A stretch of 64,000 bases of DNA from Poseidonocella pacifica (GCF_900111875.1 NZ_FOJU01000003.1:124001-188000); one strand, 5' to 3'. Shown: positions 26,658-37,470, counted from the stretch's first letter. Notes: generated from the sequence alone by a model not told the origin. Numbers and translations are program-made.

Positions 26658-28466
26658 CTACTCCGCGGCCAGACCTTCGGTAAATTGAAGCCTCGCGAGA
26701 CGGGCGTATAGCCCACCCGCGCCCACCAGATCGTCATGGGTGCCCTCGGCCACGATCCGGCCCGCATCCATGACGATGATCCGGTCGGCCTTCTTCACCG
26801 TGGCAAGCCGGTGCGCCACGACAATGGTTGTACGCCCTTGCGACAGGCGATCGACAGCAGTCTGAACCGCAAGCTCGCTCTCTGCATCAAGCGCGCTCGT
26901 CGCTTCATCCAGCAAAAGTACCGGTGCGTCGCGAAGAATGGCGCGCGCGATCGCGATCCTCTGCTTTTGCCCGCCCGATAGCATGACGCCTCTTTCTCCG
27001 ACGAAGGTATCGTACCCCTCGGGCAGTGCGCAGATGAACTGGTGCGCGGCGGCGGCGCGGGCCGCAGTCTCCACCTCTGCATCTGTCGCTTCTGGCCGGC
27101 CAAATCGAATATTCTCCCGCGCGGAGGCGGCGAAAATGACTGGCTCCTGTGGTACGAGCGCCATGTTTCGGCGAAACTCTTCGCGCTTCATGTCGCGCAG
27201 ATCGACACCGTCCAGCGTTATGGACCCACTTTCAGGATCAAAGAACCGGAGCAGCATCTGGATAATGGTCGTTTTTCCTGCGCCCGAGGGCCCGACGAGA
27301 GCGACAGTCTCCCCCGGCGCGATCCGCAGGTCGATGCCGTCGAGGGCCACGGTATCCGGCCTGGAGGGATAGCGAAACTGAACATCTTCGAACGCCACTG
27401 CGCCTCTGGCGGGAACGGAGGGGGCAGCAGGGTTTTCCGGATCGCGAACCGAATCCTCGGCCCCCAGAAGCTCGACAAGGCGTTCCGTTGCGCCCGCTGC
27501 CCGCTGTAACTCCCCCCAGATCTCGGCCAAAGCGCCAACGGCCCCGGCGACCATCACGGCATAGATCACGAACTGCACCAATTCGCCCGGCGACATAAGC
27601 TCCGCGCGCACGTCCCGCGCGCCGACCCACAGCACTCCGACGATCCCCGTGAAGACGAGGAAGATAACGATCGCTGTCATCGCGGCGCGGGTAACGATAC
27701 GGCGGCGCGCCGCATCGAAAGATTTCTCGGTCATCGAGTCGAACGCGCCGCGAGCGACGCCTTCGGCGCTATAGGCTTGGACCGTCTGTACGCTGCTAAG
27801 TGTCTCGGATGCATTGCCAGAACTCGCCGCGATCCAGTCTTGGCTGGTTCGGCTCAACCCGCGCAACTTTCGCCCCAAAGTCAGGATGGGCACGAGCACC
27901 ACCGGCACGACCAAGAGAACCAAACCGGTCAGTTTTGGCGACGTCAGCATCATGAGCGTCAATCCTCCCGCAAAAAGCAGAAGGTTGCGCAGCGCAATCG
28001 AAACGGACGAGCCGATCACGCTGAGTATGAGGGTGGTGTCCGTTGTAATACGGCTGAGCACTTCGCCCGTCATGATCCGCTCAAAGAAACGCGGGCTCAT
28101 GAAGACCATTCGCCCAAACACCGCCTTGCGCAGATCCGCGACGACCCGCTCCCCCAGCCGGGTAACAAGCGCATATCGCAGCGCCGTTCCTAGGGCAAGC
28201 AACCCGGCAATTGCGAGGGCTGCGCCAAAATAGAGATCAAGTATCCGGCCATCTTCCGTCCCGAAGTTGTCGATCACCCGCCGCACCGCCATGGGCAGGG
28301 CAAGTGAGACCATCGCCGTCAGGCTAAGGGCAAACACCGCCGCGAGCGCTTGCCACCGGTAAGGAAGAATGAATGGAAAAAGCGCGCGCAGCGCTCCGAT
28401 CCGGCGAGAGGCTGCGCGGTCCGCATCAGCGCCACTTGGTCGGGTTGGCTGTGGCGCACGGGCCAT
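26658..28466 (-). CDS. ABC exporter, fused membrane-ATPase half-transporter (MsbA-like)
   Basis: A 602-residue half-transporter. The N-terminal exporter membrane domain (about residues 25-320, six helices) precedes an ATPase domain with VGPSGAGKTTIIQM, signature LSGGQKQRIAIARA and Walker B LLLDEATSALDAESE. It would act as a homodimer exporting a lipid or hydrophobic compound. ATG 28466 has AGGAG. It is convergent with purD and transcribed on the same strand as the LacI gene upstream. Confidence 0.93.
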   Translation of the reverse strand: MARAPQPTRPSGADADRAASRRIGALRALFPFILPYRWQALAAVFALSLTAMVSLALPMAVRRVIDNFGTEDGRILDLYFGAALAIAGLLALGTALRYALVTRLGERVVADLRKAVFGRMVFMSPRFFERIMTGEVLSRITTDTTLILSVIGSSVSIALRNLLLFAGGLTLMMLTSPKLTGLVLLVVPVVLVPILTLGRKLRGLSRTSQDWIAASSGNASETLSSVQTVQAYSAEGVARGAFDSMTEKSFDAARRRIVTRAAMTAIVIFLVFTGIVGVLWVGARDVRAELMSPGELVQFVIYAVMVAGAVGALAEIWGELQRAAGATERLVELLGAEDSVRDPENPAAPSVPARGAVAFEDVQFRYPSRPDTVALDGIDLRIAPGETVALVGPSGAGKTTIIQMLLRFFDPESGSITLDGVDLRDMKREEFRRNMALVPQEPVIFAASARENIRFGRPEATDAEVETAARAAAAHQFICALPEGYDTFVGERGVMLSGGQKQRIAIARAILRDAPVLLLDEATSALDAESELAVQTAVDRLSQGRTTIVVAHRLATVKKADRIIVMDAGRIVAEGTHDDLVGAGGLYARLARLQFTEGLAAE

Positions 28467-28577
28467 GGGCTCTCCTGGTATTCTTGCTGGTGTCCCCTCT
28501 TGAACGGCTCCCCTCTCGAAATCAAGTCCGCGGCGGCTTCGGGCGCCATTCCGTCGCAGCGGTTTCGCTCTCGGACC

Positions 28578-29600
28578 CTAATCCTGCTTGCGAGCCGTAC
28601 TGCGCCGCGCACGCAGCTCAAAACCAAGATCCCGGATTTCGGTGGGGTTTTCCCCGTCGGACGCGATCCCCTGCGTCACCAGGTCCACAGCTTGGCGGCC
28701 CATCTGATAGCGCGGGATGAACACGCTGGTGATGGCGGGCTCCGCCGCCGACACCATCTCCAGATCGTTGAACCCGCAAATCCCGAGCTGATCTGGAACG
28801 GAAAGCCGCCGCCGCTGCGCTTCGAAAAGCGCTCCGAGCGCAAGGTCATCGTTGTTGCAAAATATTGCGTCCACGTCCGGGGCCTTCGCCAGAAGATCGG
28901 CGAGCAGTTGGCTGCCAAGGGTCACGCTGGAGGGTGTCGTCGTGGTGCAGACGCGCCTTTCATCAAAGACACCCGCCGCCTCTGCCACCTCGCGGAACCC
29001 GCTAAATCGCCGCTGTGTCCTAGGGTCCATCCGAGCCCCCAAGAACCCGACCCTGCGGTATCCCTGCTCGACAAGATGCGCCGAAGCGTGCCTTGCCGCC
29101 TCATAGTGGGATAGGCCAACACAGTGACCAACCGGATCGGCGCTCAATTCCATGATCTGCACCACAGGGCAGTCAATAGAGGCAAGCATATCCAGAGAGG
29201 CGGCTGTCTGATCGATACCAGCGACGATCAGACCTGCCGGCCTCTGGCTCGAAAAAATCCTAAGCAAACCTTCTTCTTGGGAAGGTGAATACCGGGTGTT
29301 TCCAAGCTGGACTTCGAAATCAGTCCCCTCGACCGCGTCATAGATGCCGCTTACCACGTCCGCAAAAACGTTGTTCGTGATCGACGGAATGACGACCCCG
29401 ATCACGTTGGAGCGCCCCGTCGCAAGGAGCCTCGCCGCGGGGTTCGGAACGTACCCCAATTCCCGCACGGCGGCCTCGACTCGATTCTTCACTTTTTCAG
29501 AAACAATCCCTGGCTGGCGGATCGCACGAGACACAGTGATAGCGCTTACACCCGCAAGCGCCGCGACTTCTGCCAGAGTTACCCGTTTATTTCCAGCCAT
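28578..29600 (-). CDS. LacI-family repressor, gluconate-type
   Basis: A 340-residue LacI/GalR-type repressor. The N-terminal helix-turn-helix (VTLAEVAALAGVSAITVSRAI) is followed by the hinge (NPAARLLATGRSNVIGVVIP) and a periplasmic-binding-protein-like ligand domain. It is divergent from gluconokinase and the TRAP genes, with two operator-like palindromes between them. By analogy with E. coli GntR it probably represses the locus until gluconate or a related sugar acid binds. Confidence 0.92.
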   Translation of the reverse strand: MAGNKRVTLAEVAALAGVSAITVSRAIRQPGIVSEKVKNRVEAAVRELGYVPNPAARLLATGRSNVIGVVIPSITNNVFADVVSGIYDAVEGTDFEVQLGNTRYSPSQEEGLLRIFSSQRPAGLIVAGIDQTAASLDMLASIDCPVVQIMELSADPVGHCVGLSHYEAARHASAHLVEQGYRRVGFLGARMDPRTQRRFSGFREVAEAAGVFDERRVCTTTTPSSVTLGSQLLADLLAKAPDVDAIFCNNDDLALGALFEAQRRRLSVPDQLGICGFNDLEMVSAAEPAITSVFIPRYQMGRQAVDLVTQGIASDGENPTEIRDLGFELRARRSTARKQD

Positions 29601-29636
29601 TTATAGCCTGTTTAAAGATTGATCGACCGCAGTCTC

Positions 29637-29676
29637 TTGACAAATGATAGCGCTGTCAAGAATGATCGCGCTGTCA
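29637..29676 (+). promoter_or_regulatory. Gluconokinase promoter with tandem LacI-type operators
   Basis: TTGACA at 29637-29642 is a good -35 box. Two palindromes follow, TGATAGCGCTGTCA (29645-29658) and TGATCGCGCTGTCA (29663-29676), with centres 18 bp apart. The central AGCGCT or CGCGCT and flanking TGA/TCA are typical of LacI-family operators. A third partial match, TGATAGCGCTTACA, lies inside the repressor's own helix-turn-helix codons at 29537-29550. Confidence 0.7.
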
Positions 29677-29714
29677 TACGGGGCCCGCTGTCCCGTAGTC
29701 TTGGGGAGGACGAA

Positions 29715-30245
29715 ATGCGGCATATCCTGGTCATGGGCGTTTGCGGAGTTGGGAAATCAACGGTCGCTCAGGCAATTGCCCGCGAGTTGAACGCCAGGTT
29801 TGTCGAGGCGGACAGCTATCACCCCCCCGAGAACATTTCCCGCATGAGCCGCGGAGAGCCGCTCACCGATGAACTTCGTGCTGGTTGGCTCGACGCCGTC
29901 GCAGGCGCGGTCGCGAACTCCGAGGATGTGGCAGTGATGGCTTGCTCCGCGTTGAAGCAATCCTACCGCGACAGACTTGCCGCGACGCTGGGGGATATCA
30001 TCATCATCCATCTGGACGGTGATCGCGATCTTCTGGTCGAACGTATGAGCCAACGCGAAGATCACTTCATGCCAACGAGCCTGATCGACAGCCAGTTTGC
30101 CGATCTGGAACGTCCCGAAGGACCATTCGTCGTACGCCTTGACGTGATGGAGTCACCCGACGCGGTGATTTCCAAGGCGATCGACTTCATCAACGGCGCA
30201 AAGAGCGCGCCGCAATCGGATCTACTTAAAGGGAGGACCTCATGA
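29715..30245 (+). CDS. gntK: Gluconokinase, GntK type
   Basis: A 176-residue P-loop kinase. Walker A is GVCGVGKST, and the family pattern FVEADSYHPPENISRMSRGEPLTDELRAGWL (in part) and ACSALKQSYRDRL are present. It phosphorylates D-gluconate to 6-phosphogluconate. ATG 29715 has GGGGAGGA upstream. The stop overlaps the next gene's start as ATGA, tying it to the TRAP transporter that presumably imports the substrate. Confidence 0.94.
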   Translation: MRHILVMGVCGVGKSTVAQAIARELNARFVEADSYHPPENISRMSRGEPLTDELRAGWLDAVAGAVANSEDVAVMACSALKQSYRDRLAATLGDIIIIHLDGDRDLLVERMSQREDHFMPTSLIDSQFADLERPEGPFVVRLDVMESPDAVISKAIDFINGAKSAPQSDLLKGRTS

Positions 30246-31255
30246 CCCGATTTTTTACCAGCACCATCCTCGCGGTGGCATTGGCGGGCGCCGCGAGCGC
30301 CCAAGACTATACATTCCGGTTTCAGTCGTCTGACCCCGCCGGCAACCCCAACTTCCAACTTCAGCAGAAATGGGTGCAAAACGTCAGCGACAAGACAGAC
30401 GGTGCCGTCGCCATCGAACTGCTCCCGGTCGAATCCATCGTTGCCCATAACGAGACGCAGGACGCCATTGCCGCGGGCATCCTCGACGGCCACATCACCG
30501 ACACGTCCTATTTCTCGGGTAAGGATCCGGCGTTTGGCCTGATCGCGAACCCTGTTGGTGCCTGGTCCGCTCCTCATGAGATGTTCACCTTCATGCGTGA
30601 AGGCGGCGGCAACGAACTGATGAATGAATTGCTTGAGCCCTACGGCCTGCACTTCATCGGTGCCACGACGCCGGGGCTCGAAGCGTTCGTCTCTTCCGTT
30701 CCCCTTGATGGTGTGGATGACCTCAAAGGCGTCAAGATGCGTGCGCCCGAAGGGCTCGTGCAGCAGGTTTTTGCCGCAGCAGGCGCAGCGCCGGTGAACC
30801 TTCCCGGTTCAGAGGTTTTCACCTCGCTCGACAAGAAGGTGATCGAAGCTGCTGATTACACGGTGTTTTCCACCAACCACGCCCAAGGTATGCATGACGT
30901 GGCGCCTCACCCTGTCTACCCCGGCTTCCACTCCATGCCGCTAGTCGAAATTTCGATGAACAAGGCAAAGTGGGACGCCCTGCCCGACGACATCAAGACC
31001 GCATTCGAAACGTCGGTCGAGGAGTTCGGAGAGATGCAGGTTGCCGCTCTGCGCGAAGCAGATGAAGCCGCAGTCGAAGAAGCCAAGGCATCCGGTGAGG
31101 TGACCGTGCACGACTGGTCCGCTGAAGAACGGGCCAAGTTCCGCACCATTGCCACAGGTGAGTGGGCGAAGGTCGCAGCGCGTTCCGACAAGGCACAGAT
31201 GGTCTATGATCGGTTGACCACCTACCTCGACGAAGCCGGCCTGCTTAAGAAGTAA
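30242..31255 (+). CDS. dctP: TRAP transporter substrate-binding protein, DctP type
   Basis: A 337-residue periplasmic receptor with a signal peptide (STILAVALAGAASAQD) and DctP-family features: KGVKMRAPEGLVQQVFAAAGA and the conserved arginine in that segment. It captures an organic or sugar acid for the membrane pair DctQM. Overlap with gntK by four bases and the nearby repressor point to gluconate or a related aldonate; the actual ligand is not shown by sequence. Confidence 0.93.
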   Translation: MTRFFTSTILAVALAGAASAQDYTFRFQSSDPAGNPNFQLQQKWVQNVSDKTDGAVAIELLPVESIVAHNETQDAIAAGILDGHITDTSYFSGKDPAFGLIANPVGAWSAPHEMFTFMREGGGNELMNELLEPYGLHFIGATTPGLEAFVSSVPLDGVDDLKGVKMRAPEGLVQQVFAAAGAAPVNLPGSEVFTSLDKKVIEAADYTVFSTNHAQGMHDVAPHPVYPGFHSMPLVEISMNKAKWDALPDDIKTAFETSVEEFGEMQVAALREADEAAVEEAKASGEVTVHDWSAEERAKFRTIATGEWAKVAARSDKAQMVYDRLTTYLDEAGLLKK

Positions 31256-31330
31256 GCACGGCATTCACATCGGTCCAGAGGCGGGGCGGCATCAAGCTGT
31301 CCCGCCTTCTTACAAGCGCTGGAGGGAAGC

Positions 31331-31879
31331 ATGAACGACGAGATAGCTCCGATAGAACGCGAGCACGGGACAGCCATTCCCGAAGCAGGGATGTTCGGCC
31401 GCATCATCGACCGCGGCGGCGTCATCTTTGCCATCGGCATCCTCGTGGCGATGCTCATCCTGATACAGGAAGTCATCCTGCGCTATGTCTTCAATGCCCC
31501 CACCAACTGGGCGCATGAGACGACCATTTTCCTTTCGGGCATCGCCTTTGTGTATGGCGGTCTTTACTGCGCCGCACGGGATCGGCACATCCGTGTGGTC
31601 CTGATCTATGATGCTCTGCCGTACCGCTTCCGCCGCGTTTTGGATGTTGCGATTTCTATCGTTTGCGCCATCGCCAGTACGTTCTTCGCATGGGCGGCAT
31701 GGCTTATGGTTGAGCGTGCGGCCTTCACCCCGGCAGGCGAGTTCAGGCTCGAACGATCGGGCAGCGCATGGGATCCGGTGTATCCCGGCCTCATGAAGGT
31801 CTTTCTGCTTCTCGTAATGGCGGCCCTGGCCATCCAATTCGTCATCCTCGCATACAATTACGCAAAGGGTCAGAAATAA
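31331..31879 (+). CDS. dctQ: TRAP transporter small membrane subunit, DctQ type
   Basis: A 182-residue protein with four predicted membrane helices and the family's WAHETTIFLSGIAFVYGG and ARDRHIRVVLIYDALP segments. It links the binding protein to the large permease DctM. The gene begins 75 bp after dctP with GGAGGGAAG upstream and ends one base into dctM. Confidence 0.93.
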   Translation: MNDEIAPIEREHGTAIPEAGMFGRIIDRGGVIFAIGILVAMLILIQEVILRYVFNAPTNWAHETTIFLSGIAFVYGGLYCAARDRHIRVVLIYDALPYRFRRVLDVAISIVCAIASTFFAWAAWLMVERAAFTPAGEFRLERSGSAWDPVYPGLMKVFLLLVMAALAIQFVILAYNYAKGQK

Positions 31880-33195
31880 TGGATTTCTTTGGCTCGCTTC
31901 AGGGCTTGGGCGTCGAGAGCGCCACGCTTCTGATGTTCGTCATGTTGCTGGTGCTTCTGGTTACCGGTATTCCGCTCGCCTTCGTCACCCTGCTGGTCGC
32001 GCTGGTTTTTGCGCTCGGCTGGTTCGGGCCCATGGCCGTCCCACTGATCACAAGCCGCGTCTATTCCTTCGTTTCAAGCTTCGTCTTCGTCTCTGTCCCG
32101 ATGTTCGTGCTGATGGCTGCGATCCTGGACAGATCCGGCATCGCGAGAGATCTCTTCGACGCCATGCGGTTGGTCGGTGGGCGTCTTCGCGGCGGTGTGG
32201 CGATCCAAACGATCATTGTCGCCGTGATCCTCGCGGCTATGTCCGGCATCATCGGCGGCGAAGTCGTCCTGCTTGGACTGATCGCCCTGCCCCAGATGCT
32301 GCGGCTTGGATATGATCGCAACCTTGCGATCGGGGTTGTCTGTGCGGGCGGTGCACTCGGCACGATGGTGCCCCCGTCGATCGTACTTATCATCTATGGC
32401 CTGACGGCAAACGTCTCCATTGGCGATCTGTTCACTGCGGCGTTCCTGCCAGGCCTGATGCTCGCCGGGTTCTACGTTGCCTATGTTCTGATCCGGGCCT
32501 ACATGAACCCTGCCGTCGCCCCGGTGGTCGAAGAGGACGATACGCCGCTTTCCGAGAAGCTTCGCCTTGTCAAAGGGATCATCCTTCCGATCCTCGTCGT
32601 CGTCGCGGTACTGGGCTCCATCTATGGCGGGATCGCCAGCGTCACCGAGGCATCCGCCGTCGGGGTTTTCGGGGTGATCATATCCACCATTGTCCGTGGG
32701 GAGTTCAGCTTGTCGCTTCTGAAAGGCGCCGCGCTTCAAACCCTCCAGACAGTCGGCATGATCGTCTGGATCGGTATCGGCGCATCAGCCCTTGTAGGCG
32801 TCTTCAACCTCATGGGCGGCATTCAGTTCGTCTCGGCTCTCATTACCGGGATATCGGACAATCCGACGATCATCCTACTCTTCATGATGGCGATCCTCTT
32901 TGTGCTGGGCATGTTCCTCGACTGGGTCGGGATCGCCCTGCTTACCATGCCGATCTTTGTGCCGATCATCAAAACGCTCGGCTATGATCCGGTGTGGTTC
33001 GGGGTCGTCTTCTGCATGAATATGCAGGTGTCCTTCCTCTCGCCGCCCTTTGGGCCAGCCGCTTTCTACCTCAAGTCCGTGGCGCCGCCCGACATCAGCT
33101 TGGGCGATATCTTCAAGTCGCTCTTGCCCTTCATCGGGTTGCAAATCCTGGCACTCGCCGTGTTGATCGCCTTCCCCGGCATAACGGGGCGCTAA
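31879..33195 (+). CDS. dctM: TRAP transporter large permease, DctM type
   Basis: A 438-residue permease with about twelve membrane segments and DctM signatures (VCAGGALGTMVPPSIVLIIYG, split here, and SPPFGPAAFYLK near the end). It uses a sodium gradient to drive uptake with DctP and DctQ. The ATG at 31879 overlaps the dctQ TAA by one base; a longer upstream reading would run through dctQ and is not used. Confidence 0.94.
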   Translation: MDFFGSLQGLGVESATLLMFVMLLVLLVTGIPLAFVTLLVALVFALGWFGPMAVPLITSRVYSFVSSFVFVSVPMFVLMAAILDRSGIARDLFDAMRLVGGRLRGGVAIQTIIVAVILAAMSGIIGGEVVLLGLIALPQMLRLGYDRNLAIGVVCAGGALGTMVPPSIVLIIYGLTANVSIGDLFTAAFLPGLMLAGFYVAYVLIRAYMNPAVAPVVEEDDTPLSEKLRLVKGIILPILVVVAVLGSIYGGIASVTEASAVGVFGVIISTIVRGEFSLSLLKGAALQTLQTVGMIVWIGIGASALVGVFNLMGGIQFVSALITGISDNPTIILLFMMAILFVLGMFLDWVGIALLTMPIFVPIIKTLGYDPVWFGVVFCMNMQVSFLSPPFGPAAFYLKSVAPPDISLGDIFKSLLPFIGLQILALAVLIAFPGITGR

Positions 33196-33200
33196 CGAAA

Positions 33201-33231
33201 AACGCCGGGGGCTCAATACCCCCGGCGTTTT
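33201..33231. terminator. Bidirectional terminator after dctM
   Basis: A perfect 11-bp stem, AACGCCGGGGG (33201-33211) with CCCCCGGCGTT (33219-33229), and a seven-base loop. T residues follow on the plus strand, and the A run at 33198-33202 gives a T run on the minus strand. It ends the TRAP operon and the leftward alaS/DUF1330 unit. Confidence 0.9.
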
Positions 33232-33253
33232 ACGATTTCTAAGTGGGCGCGCG

Positions 33254-33541
33254 CTATTCCACTTCTTCGACGATCACCAGATCGCGTTCCGCCGCATTCC
33301 GGGCAAAGTCCAGCGCCTCCTGATATGCGGGCGAATTATAGCAATCATGCGCGGCCTGCAGGCTTGGAAAGCGTGCGACGACGTTGCGGGATCTATCCCG
33401 CCCCTCCAACTGCTCATATTTTCCGCCGCGCGCCAGGAAAACACCCCCGTGATCAGCGATGGCCCCCGTGGCACGCTTGGCATATTCGCCATAAGCAGCT
33501 TCATCCGTCACATGTACATGCGCGATCCACAATGCCGTCAT
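33254..33541 (-). CDS. DUF1330 family protein
   Basis: A 95-residue dimeric alpha-beta barrel-like protein. Family features seen are [30 protein letters not shown] and the R-F-P-S-L segment before [10 protein letters not shown]. Function is unknown; relatives resemble ferredoxin-fold monooxygenases or stress proteins. Its start overlaps the alaS stop (ATGA), so it is expressed with alaS. Confidence 0.92.
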   Translation of the reverse strand: MTALWIAHVHVTDEAAYGEYAKRATGAIADHGGVFLARGGKYEQLEGRDRSRNVVARFPSLQAAHDCYNSPAYQEALDFARNAAERDLVIVEEVE

Positions 33542-36216
33542 TGTGCGTCCTCCAAAATTGCTTCCGCGGCCCTTATAGCCTGATCCGCGTGGGTGGCATC
33601 CTTGCCGCCACCTTGCGCCATGTCGGGACGGCCCCCGCCGCCCTTCCCGCCAAGTTCGACCACTGCTGCCTTGACCAGATCGACGGCGGAAACCTTGGCC
33701 ACCGCATCGCTCGTCACGCCGGCTGCTACTGCGACCTTGCCATCGGCATCCGCGATAAGAAGGACCGCGCCGGATCCAATCCGCGCCTTATGCTCGTCGA
33801 TGAGAGCGGGCAGATCCTTCCCGGTAACGCCAGAAAGCACTTGCGCCACGAACTTGATGCCGTTGATCTCCCGCGCTTCCGGTGCCGCAGCTTTTTCACC
33901 GCCCGACATCGCAAGTTCACGCCGAAGTTGGGAAACCTCATTGGTGAGTGCACGGCGCTCTTCAAGCAGCGTCTTTACACGGGCTGGAACGTCGTTCGGG
34001 CTTATCTTCAGTTCTGCGGCTGTCGCGCTAAGAAGTTTGCCGCGCTCTGCGAGATGGTCCAACGCGGCCTTGCCTGTCAGCGCTTCAATGCGCCGTACGC
34101 CCGCACTCGATGCCGTATCGCCCAGAACGACGCAAAGCCCGATATCCCCGGTCTGGCGTACATGGGTCCCGCCGCAGAGCTCGATGGAATAGGTAGACTT
34201 GTTGCTTCCCTTGCCACTATCGGAATCGAGCCCCATTGAGACCACGCGCACCTCATCGCCGTACTTCTCACCGAAAAGCGCCTGCGCACCCATTGCGCGG
34301 GCATCGTCTGGGGTCATGATCCGCGTCTCAACAGGCGAATTCTGGCGGATGTAGTCGTTCACAACGGATTCGACCTGCTCCAACTCCTCCGCAGTAAGTG
34401 CCTTGGCGTGGCTGAAATCAAACCGCAGCCGGTCCTGCGCGTTGAGCGAGCCCCGCTGTGCCACATGGTCGCCAAGCGCCCTGCGCAGCGCCTCATTGAG
34501 CAGGTGGGTCGCGGAGTGATTGGCCCGGATCGCCGAGCGTCGGGCATGATCCACCTCCAGCTGAACCGCGTCGGATTTTGAGAGCGTGCCGCGTTTCACG
34601 GTGACCTGATGGACCAAGAGCCGGCCCTCGCCCATCCGCTGCGTGTCGGTTACTTCGGCGAAGTCGTCTTCATCCTCGAGGCGGCGCAGAAACCCGGTGT
34701 CTCCAACCTGACCGCCGGCTTCGCCATAAAAGGGCGTCTGGTTGGTGACCACCCAACCGGATTCACCTTCGGACAGCGTTTCGACTTCGTCCTTGCCACT
34801 GACGAGCGCAAGAATTTGGCCCTCTGCGATTTCGGTTTCGTAGCCCAGAAAATCTGTCCCGCCATGGGTTTGCAGAAGGTCGAACCAGACCGCGGCATCC
34901 GCGGCCTCACCAGATCCTGACCACGCCGCCCGCGCCAAGGCCTTTTGTTTGGCCATAGCGCTGTCGAAACCTTCGGTATCCACCGAGCGGTTTTTTTCGC
35001 GCAGCGCATCTTGCGTCAGATCGAGGGGGAATCCGTAAGTGTCATAGAGCTTGAATGCCGCTTCGCCGGGAAGAGGCGCCTCGTCGGGCAATCCTGCCAA
35101 CTCGTCGTCCAAAAGCCTCAAACCACGCTCCAGCGTCTGCTTGAAACGACTCTCTTCCAAACGCAGGGTTTCTTCGATGAGTGCCTGTGCCCGCCCAAGT
35201 TCCGGATAAGCGGCCCCCATCTGCCGCACCAAAGTTGGTACGAGACGGTGCATCAGGGGATCTTTGGCACCAAGAAGATGGGCGTGACGCATGGCGCGAC
35301 GCATGATCCGACGAAGGACATAGCCCCGACCGTCGTTCGATGGCATGACGCCATCCGCAATCAGGAAGGACGTGGAACGAAGGTGATCGGCGATCACCCG
35401 GTGATGCGATTTCCCCGGTCCATCGGGTTCGGTGCTCGACGCATGGGCGCTTGCTTCGATGAGCGAGCGCATCAGATCGGTTCCGTAGTTGTCGTTCGTA
35501 CCCTGCAGCAGCGCCGCCACCCGCTCGATACCCATACCGGTATCGATGGATTGCGCCGAAAGCTCGCGCCGCGTGCCGTCCTCGAACTGCTCATATTGCA
35601 TGAAGACAAGGTTCCAGATCTCAACGAACCGGTCACCGTCTTCCTCGGGGCTTCCCGGAGGACCACCCCAGTATTTCTCTCCGTGATCGAAAAAGATTTC
35701 CGTGCACGGCCCACACGGGCCAGTCGGCCCCATCATCCAGAAATTGTCGTTCGTGGCGATCCGTATGATCCGGTCTTCGGGCACGCCGGTCCTTTTCCAG
35801 ATTTCAACGGCCTCTTCGTCCGTATGATAGACGGTAACGATCAACCGTTCCTTGGGGATATCCAACTCTCGCGTGATCAACTCCCACGCGAACGGAATCG
35901 CCTCGGATTTGAAGTAATCCCCAAAAGAGAAGTTTCCGAGCATCTCGAAAAACGTGTGGTGGCGCGCGGTATACCCGACGTTGTCGAGATCGTTGTGTTT
36001 GCCCCCGGCTCGAACACACTTCTGCGCAGTGGTCGCTCGGGAGTAGTCGCGTTGTTCCACCCCCGTGAAGAGGTTCTTGAACTGCACCATCCCAGAATTG
36101 GTAAACATCAGGGTGGGATCGTTGCGGGGGACCAAGGGGCTTGATGGAACGACCTCGTGGCCCTGCTTTGCAAAGTAGTCGAGGAAGGTGGTTCGGATAT
36201 CGTTAAGCGACGGCAT
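33538..36216 (-). CDS. alaS: Alanine-tRNA ligase
   Basis: An 892-residue class II synthetase. The catalytic domain shows [11 protein letters not shown] and [16 protein letters not shown]; the editing domain shows [12 protein letters not shown] and [13 protein letters not shown]; a C-Ala domain with [13 protein letters not shown] ends the protein. It charges tRNA-Ala and clears mischarged serine or glycine. ATG 36216 is chosen because the family normally begins with L-N-x-I-R-x-x-F. Confidence 0.98.
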   Translation of the reverse strand: MPSLNDIRTTFLDYFAKQGHEVVPSSPLVPRNDPTLMFTNSGMVQFKNLFTGVEQRDYSRATTAQKCVRAGGKHNDLDNVGYTARHHTFFEMLGNFSFGDYFKSEAIPFAWELITRELDIPKERLIVTVYHTDEEAVEIWKRTGVPEDRIIRIATNDNFWMMGPTGPCGPCTEIFFDHGEKYWGGPPGSPEEDGDRFVEIWNLVFMQYEQFEDGTRRELSAQSIDTGMGIERVAALLQGTNDNYGTDLMRSLIEASAHASSTEPDGPGKSHHRVIADHLRSTSFLIADGVMPSNDGRGYVLRRIMRRAMRHAHLLGAKDPLMHRLVPTLVRQMGAAYPELGRAQALIEETLRLEESRFKQTLERGLRLLDDELAGLPDEAPLPGEAAFKLYDTYGFPLDLTQDALREKNRSVDTEGFDSAMAKQKALARAAWSGSGEAADAAVWFDLLQTHGGTDFLGYETEIAEGQILALVSGKDEVETLSEGESGWVVTNQTPFYGEAGGQVGDTGFLRRLEDEDDFAEVTDTQRMGEGRLLVHQVTVKRGTLSKSDAVQLEVDHARRSAIRANHSATHLLNEALRRALGDHVAQRGSLNAQDRLRFDFSHAKALTAEELEQVESVVNDYIRQNSPVETRIMTPDDARAMGAQALFGEKYGDEVRVVSMGLDSDSGKGSNKSTYSIELCGGTHVRQTGDIGLCVVLGDTASSAGVRRIEALTGKAALDHLAERGKLLSATAAELKISPNDVPARVKTLLEERRALTNEVSQLRRELAMSGGEKAAAPEAREINGIKFVAQVLSGVTGKDLPALIDEHKARIGSGAVLLIADADGKVAVAAGVTSDAVAKVSAVDLVKAAVVELGGKGGGGRPDMAQGGGKDATHADQAIRAAEAILEDAQ

Positions 36217-36311
36217 ATAGCTTACTTTCCGGCGTTTGTCTGACTTTGGAACGGCATACCCCCAGTCCGTCTCGCTGTCCACCTAACGAACCTAGGGACA
36301 CAAAATGAGAA

Positions 36312-36332
36312 GGGCGCCCGAACCGGACGCCC
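36312..36332 (-). terminator. Terminator downstream of recA
   Basis: GGGCGCCCG (36312-36320), loop AAC, CGGACGCCC (36324-36332), with one pair that becomes G-U on the minus strand. Downstream on the minus strand is TTCTCATTTT. It lies 24 bp past the recA stop. Confidence 0.7.
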
Positions 36333-36355
36333 CCACTCTGAAAATATGTTTGAAT

Positions 36356-37420
36356 CTAGTCTTCGAGAATATCCGCGCCGTTGTCTTCTTTGGCATCGAA
36401 AACGACACCATGTGCAGCACGGATCTTGGCTTCGATTTCCTCGGACATCGCCGTGTTCTCCCGAAGGAACTGTTTGGCGTTTTCCCGGCCCTGACCGATA
36501 CGCTCATCACCATAGCTGTACCAAGCCCCAGATTTATCAACCACGCCGACCTTCACTCCCAGATCGAGCAATTCGCCCATCTTGGAGATCCCTTCGCCGT
36601 ACATGATGTCGAACTCTACCTGCTTGAACGGTGGCGCGACCTTATTTTTGACTACCTTCACGCGAGTGTGGCTGCCAACGACTTCGTCGCGATCCTTGAT
36701 CGATCCAATCCGGCGGATGTCCAGACGTACGGAGGAATAGAACTTCAGCGCATTGCCGCCCGTGGTCGTCTCGGGCGAGCCGAACATGACCCCGATCTTC
36801 ATGCGGATCTGGTTGATGAAGATCACCATGCAGTTGGAACGCGAGATAGACCCCGTCAGCTTGCGCATGGCCTGGCTCATCAAGCGCGCCTGCACGCCGA
36901 CGTTGGAATCGCCCATGTCGCCTTCGAGTTCGGACTTGGGGGTAAGCGCCGCCACGGAATCAACGACGACCATGTTGACCGCCCCGGAGCGGACCAGCGT
37001 ATCCGTGATCTCAAGCGCCTGCTCACCATTGTCCGGCTGAGAGATCAGCAATTCGTCCAAGCTGACGCCAAGCTTTTTGGCGTACTGCGGGTCAAGCGCG
37101 TGCTCCGCATCGACAAAGGCGCAAACGCCGCCTTTTTTCTGCTCCTCGGCCACACAATGGAGAGTGAGTGTCGTTTTGCCGGAGCTTTCGGGACCGTAAA
37201 TCTCAACGATGCGACCTTTGGGCAGGCCACCGATCCCAAGTGCGATATCAAGGCCGAGTGAGCCTGTGGAGGTCGACTCAATTTCCTGAATGGGGCTGTC
37301 GACGCCCAGTTTCATGATTGAGCCCTTGCCGAATTGGCGTTCAATCTGAGCCAGTGCGCTGTCGAGGGCTTTTTGCTTGTCGGGGGATTTTTTGCTGTTC
37401 ATGTCCAATAGGTCTGCCAT
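36356..37420 (-). CDS. recA: Recombinase A
   Basis: A 354-residue RecA. Walker A is GPESSGKTT, Walker B region [11 protein letters not shown], loop L1/L2 region [13 protein letters not shown] and [17 protein letters not shown], and an acidic C-terminal tail. It forms the strand-exchange filament and triggers LexA self-cleavage. A GTTC-N7-GTTC SOS box lies 50 bp upstream, so it is DNA-damage regulated. Confidence 0.99.
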   Translation of the reverse strand: MADLLDMNSKKSPDKQKALDSALAQIERQFGKGSIMKLGVDSPIQEIESTSTGSLGLDIALGIGGLPKGRIVEIYGPESSGKTTLTLHCVAEEQKKGGVCAFVDAEHALDPQYAKKLGVSLDELLISQPDNGEQALEITDTLVRSGAVNMVVVDSVAALTPKSELEGDMGDSNVGVQARLMSQAMRKLTGSISRSNCMVIFINQIRMKIGVMFGSPETTTGGNALKFYSSVRLDIRRIGSIKDRDEVVGSHTRVKVVKNKVAPPFKQVEFDIMYGEGISKMGELLDLGVKVGVVDKSGAWYSYGDERIGQGRENAKQFLRENTAMSEEIEAKIRAAHGVVFDAKEDNGADILED

Positions 37421-37470
37421 TGCTTTGCGTCCTTATTTCACAGCCGTCGGCGCGCGGCAATTCTCTAGAT

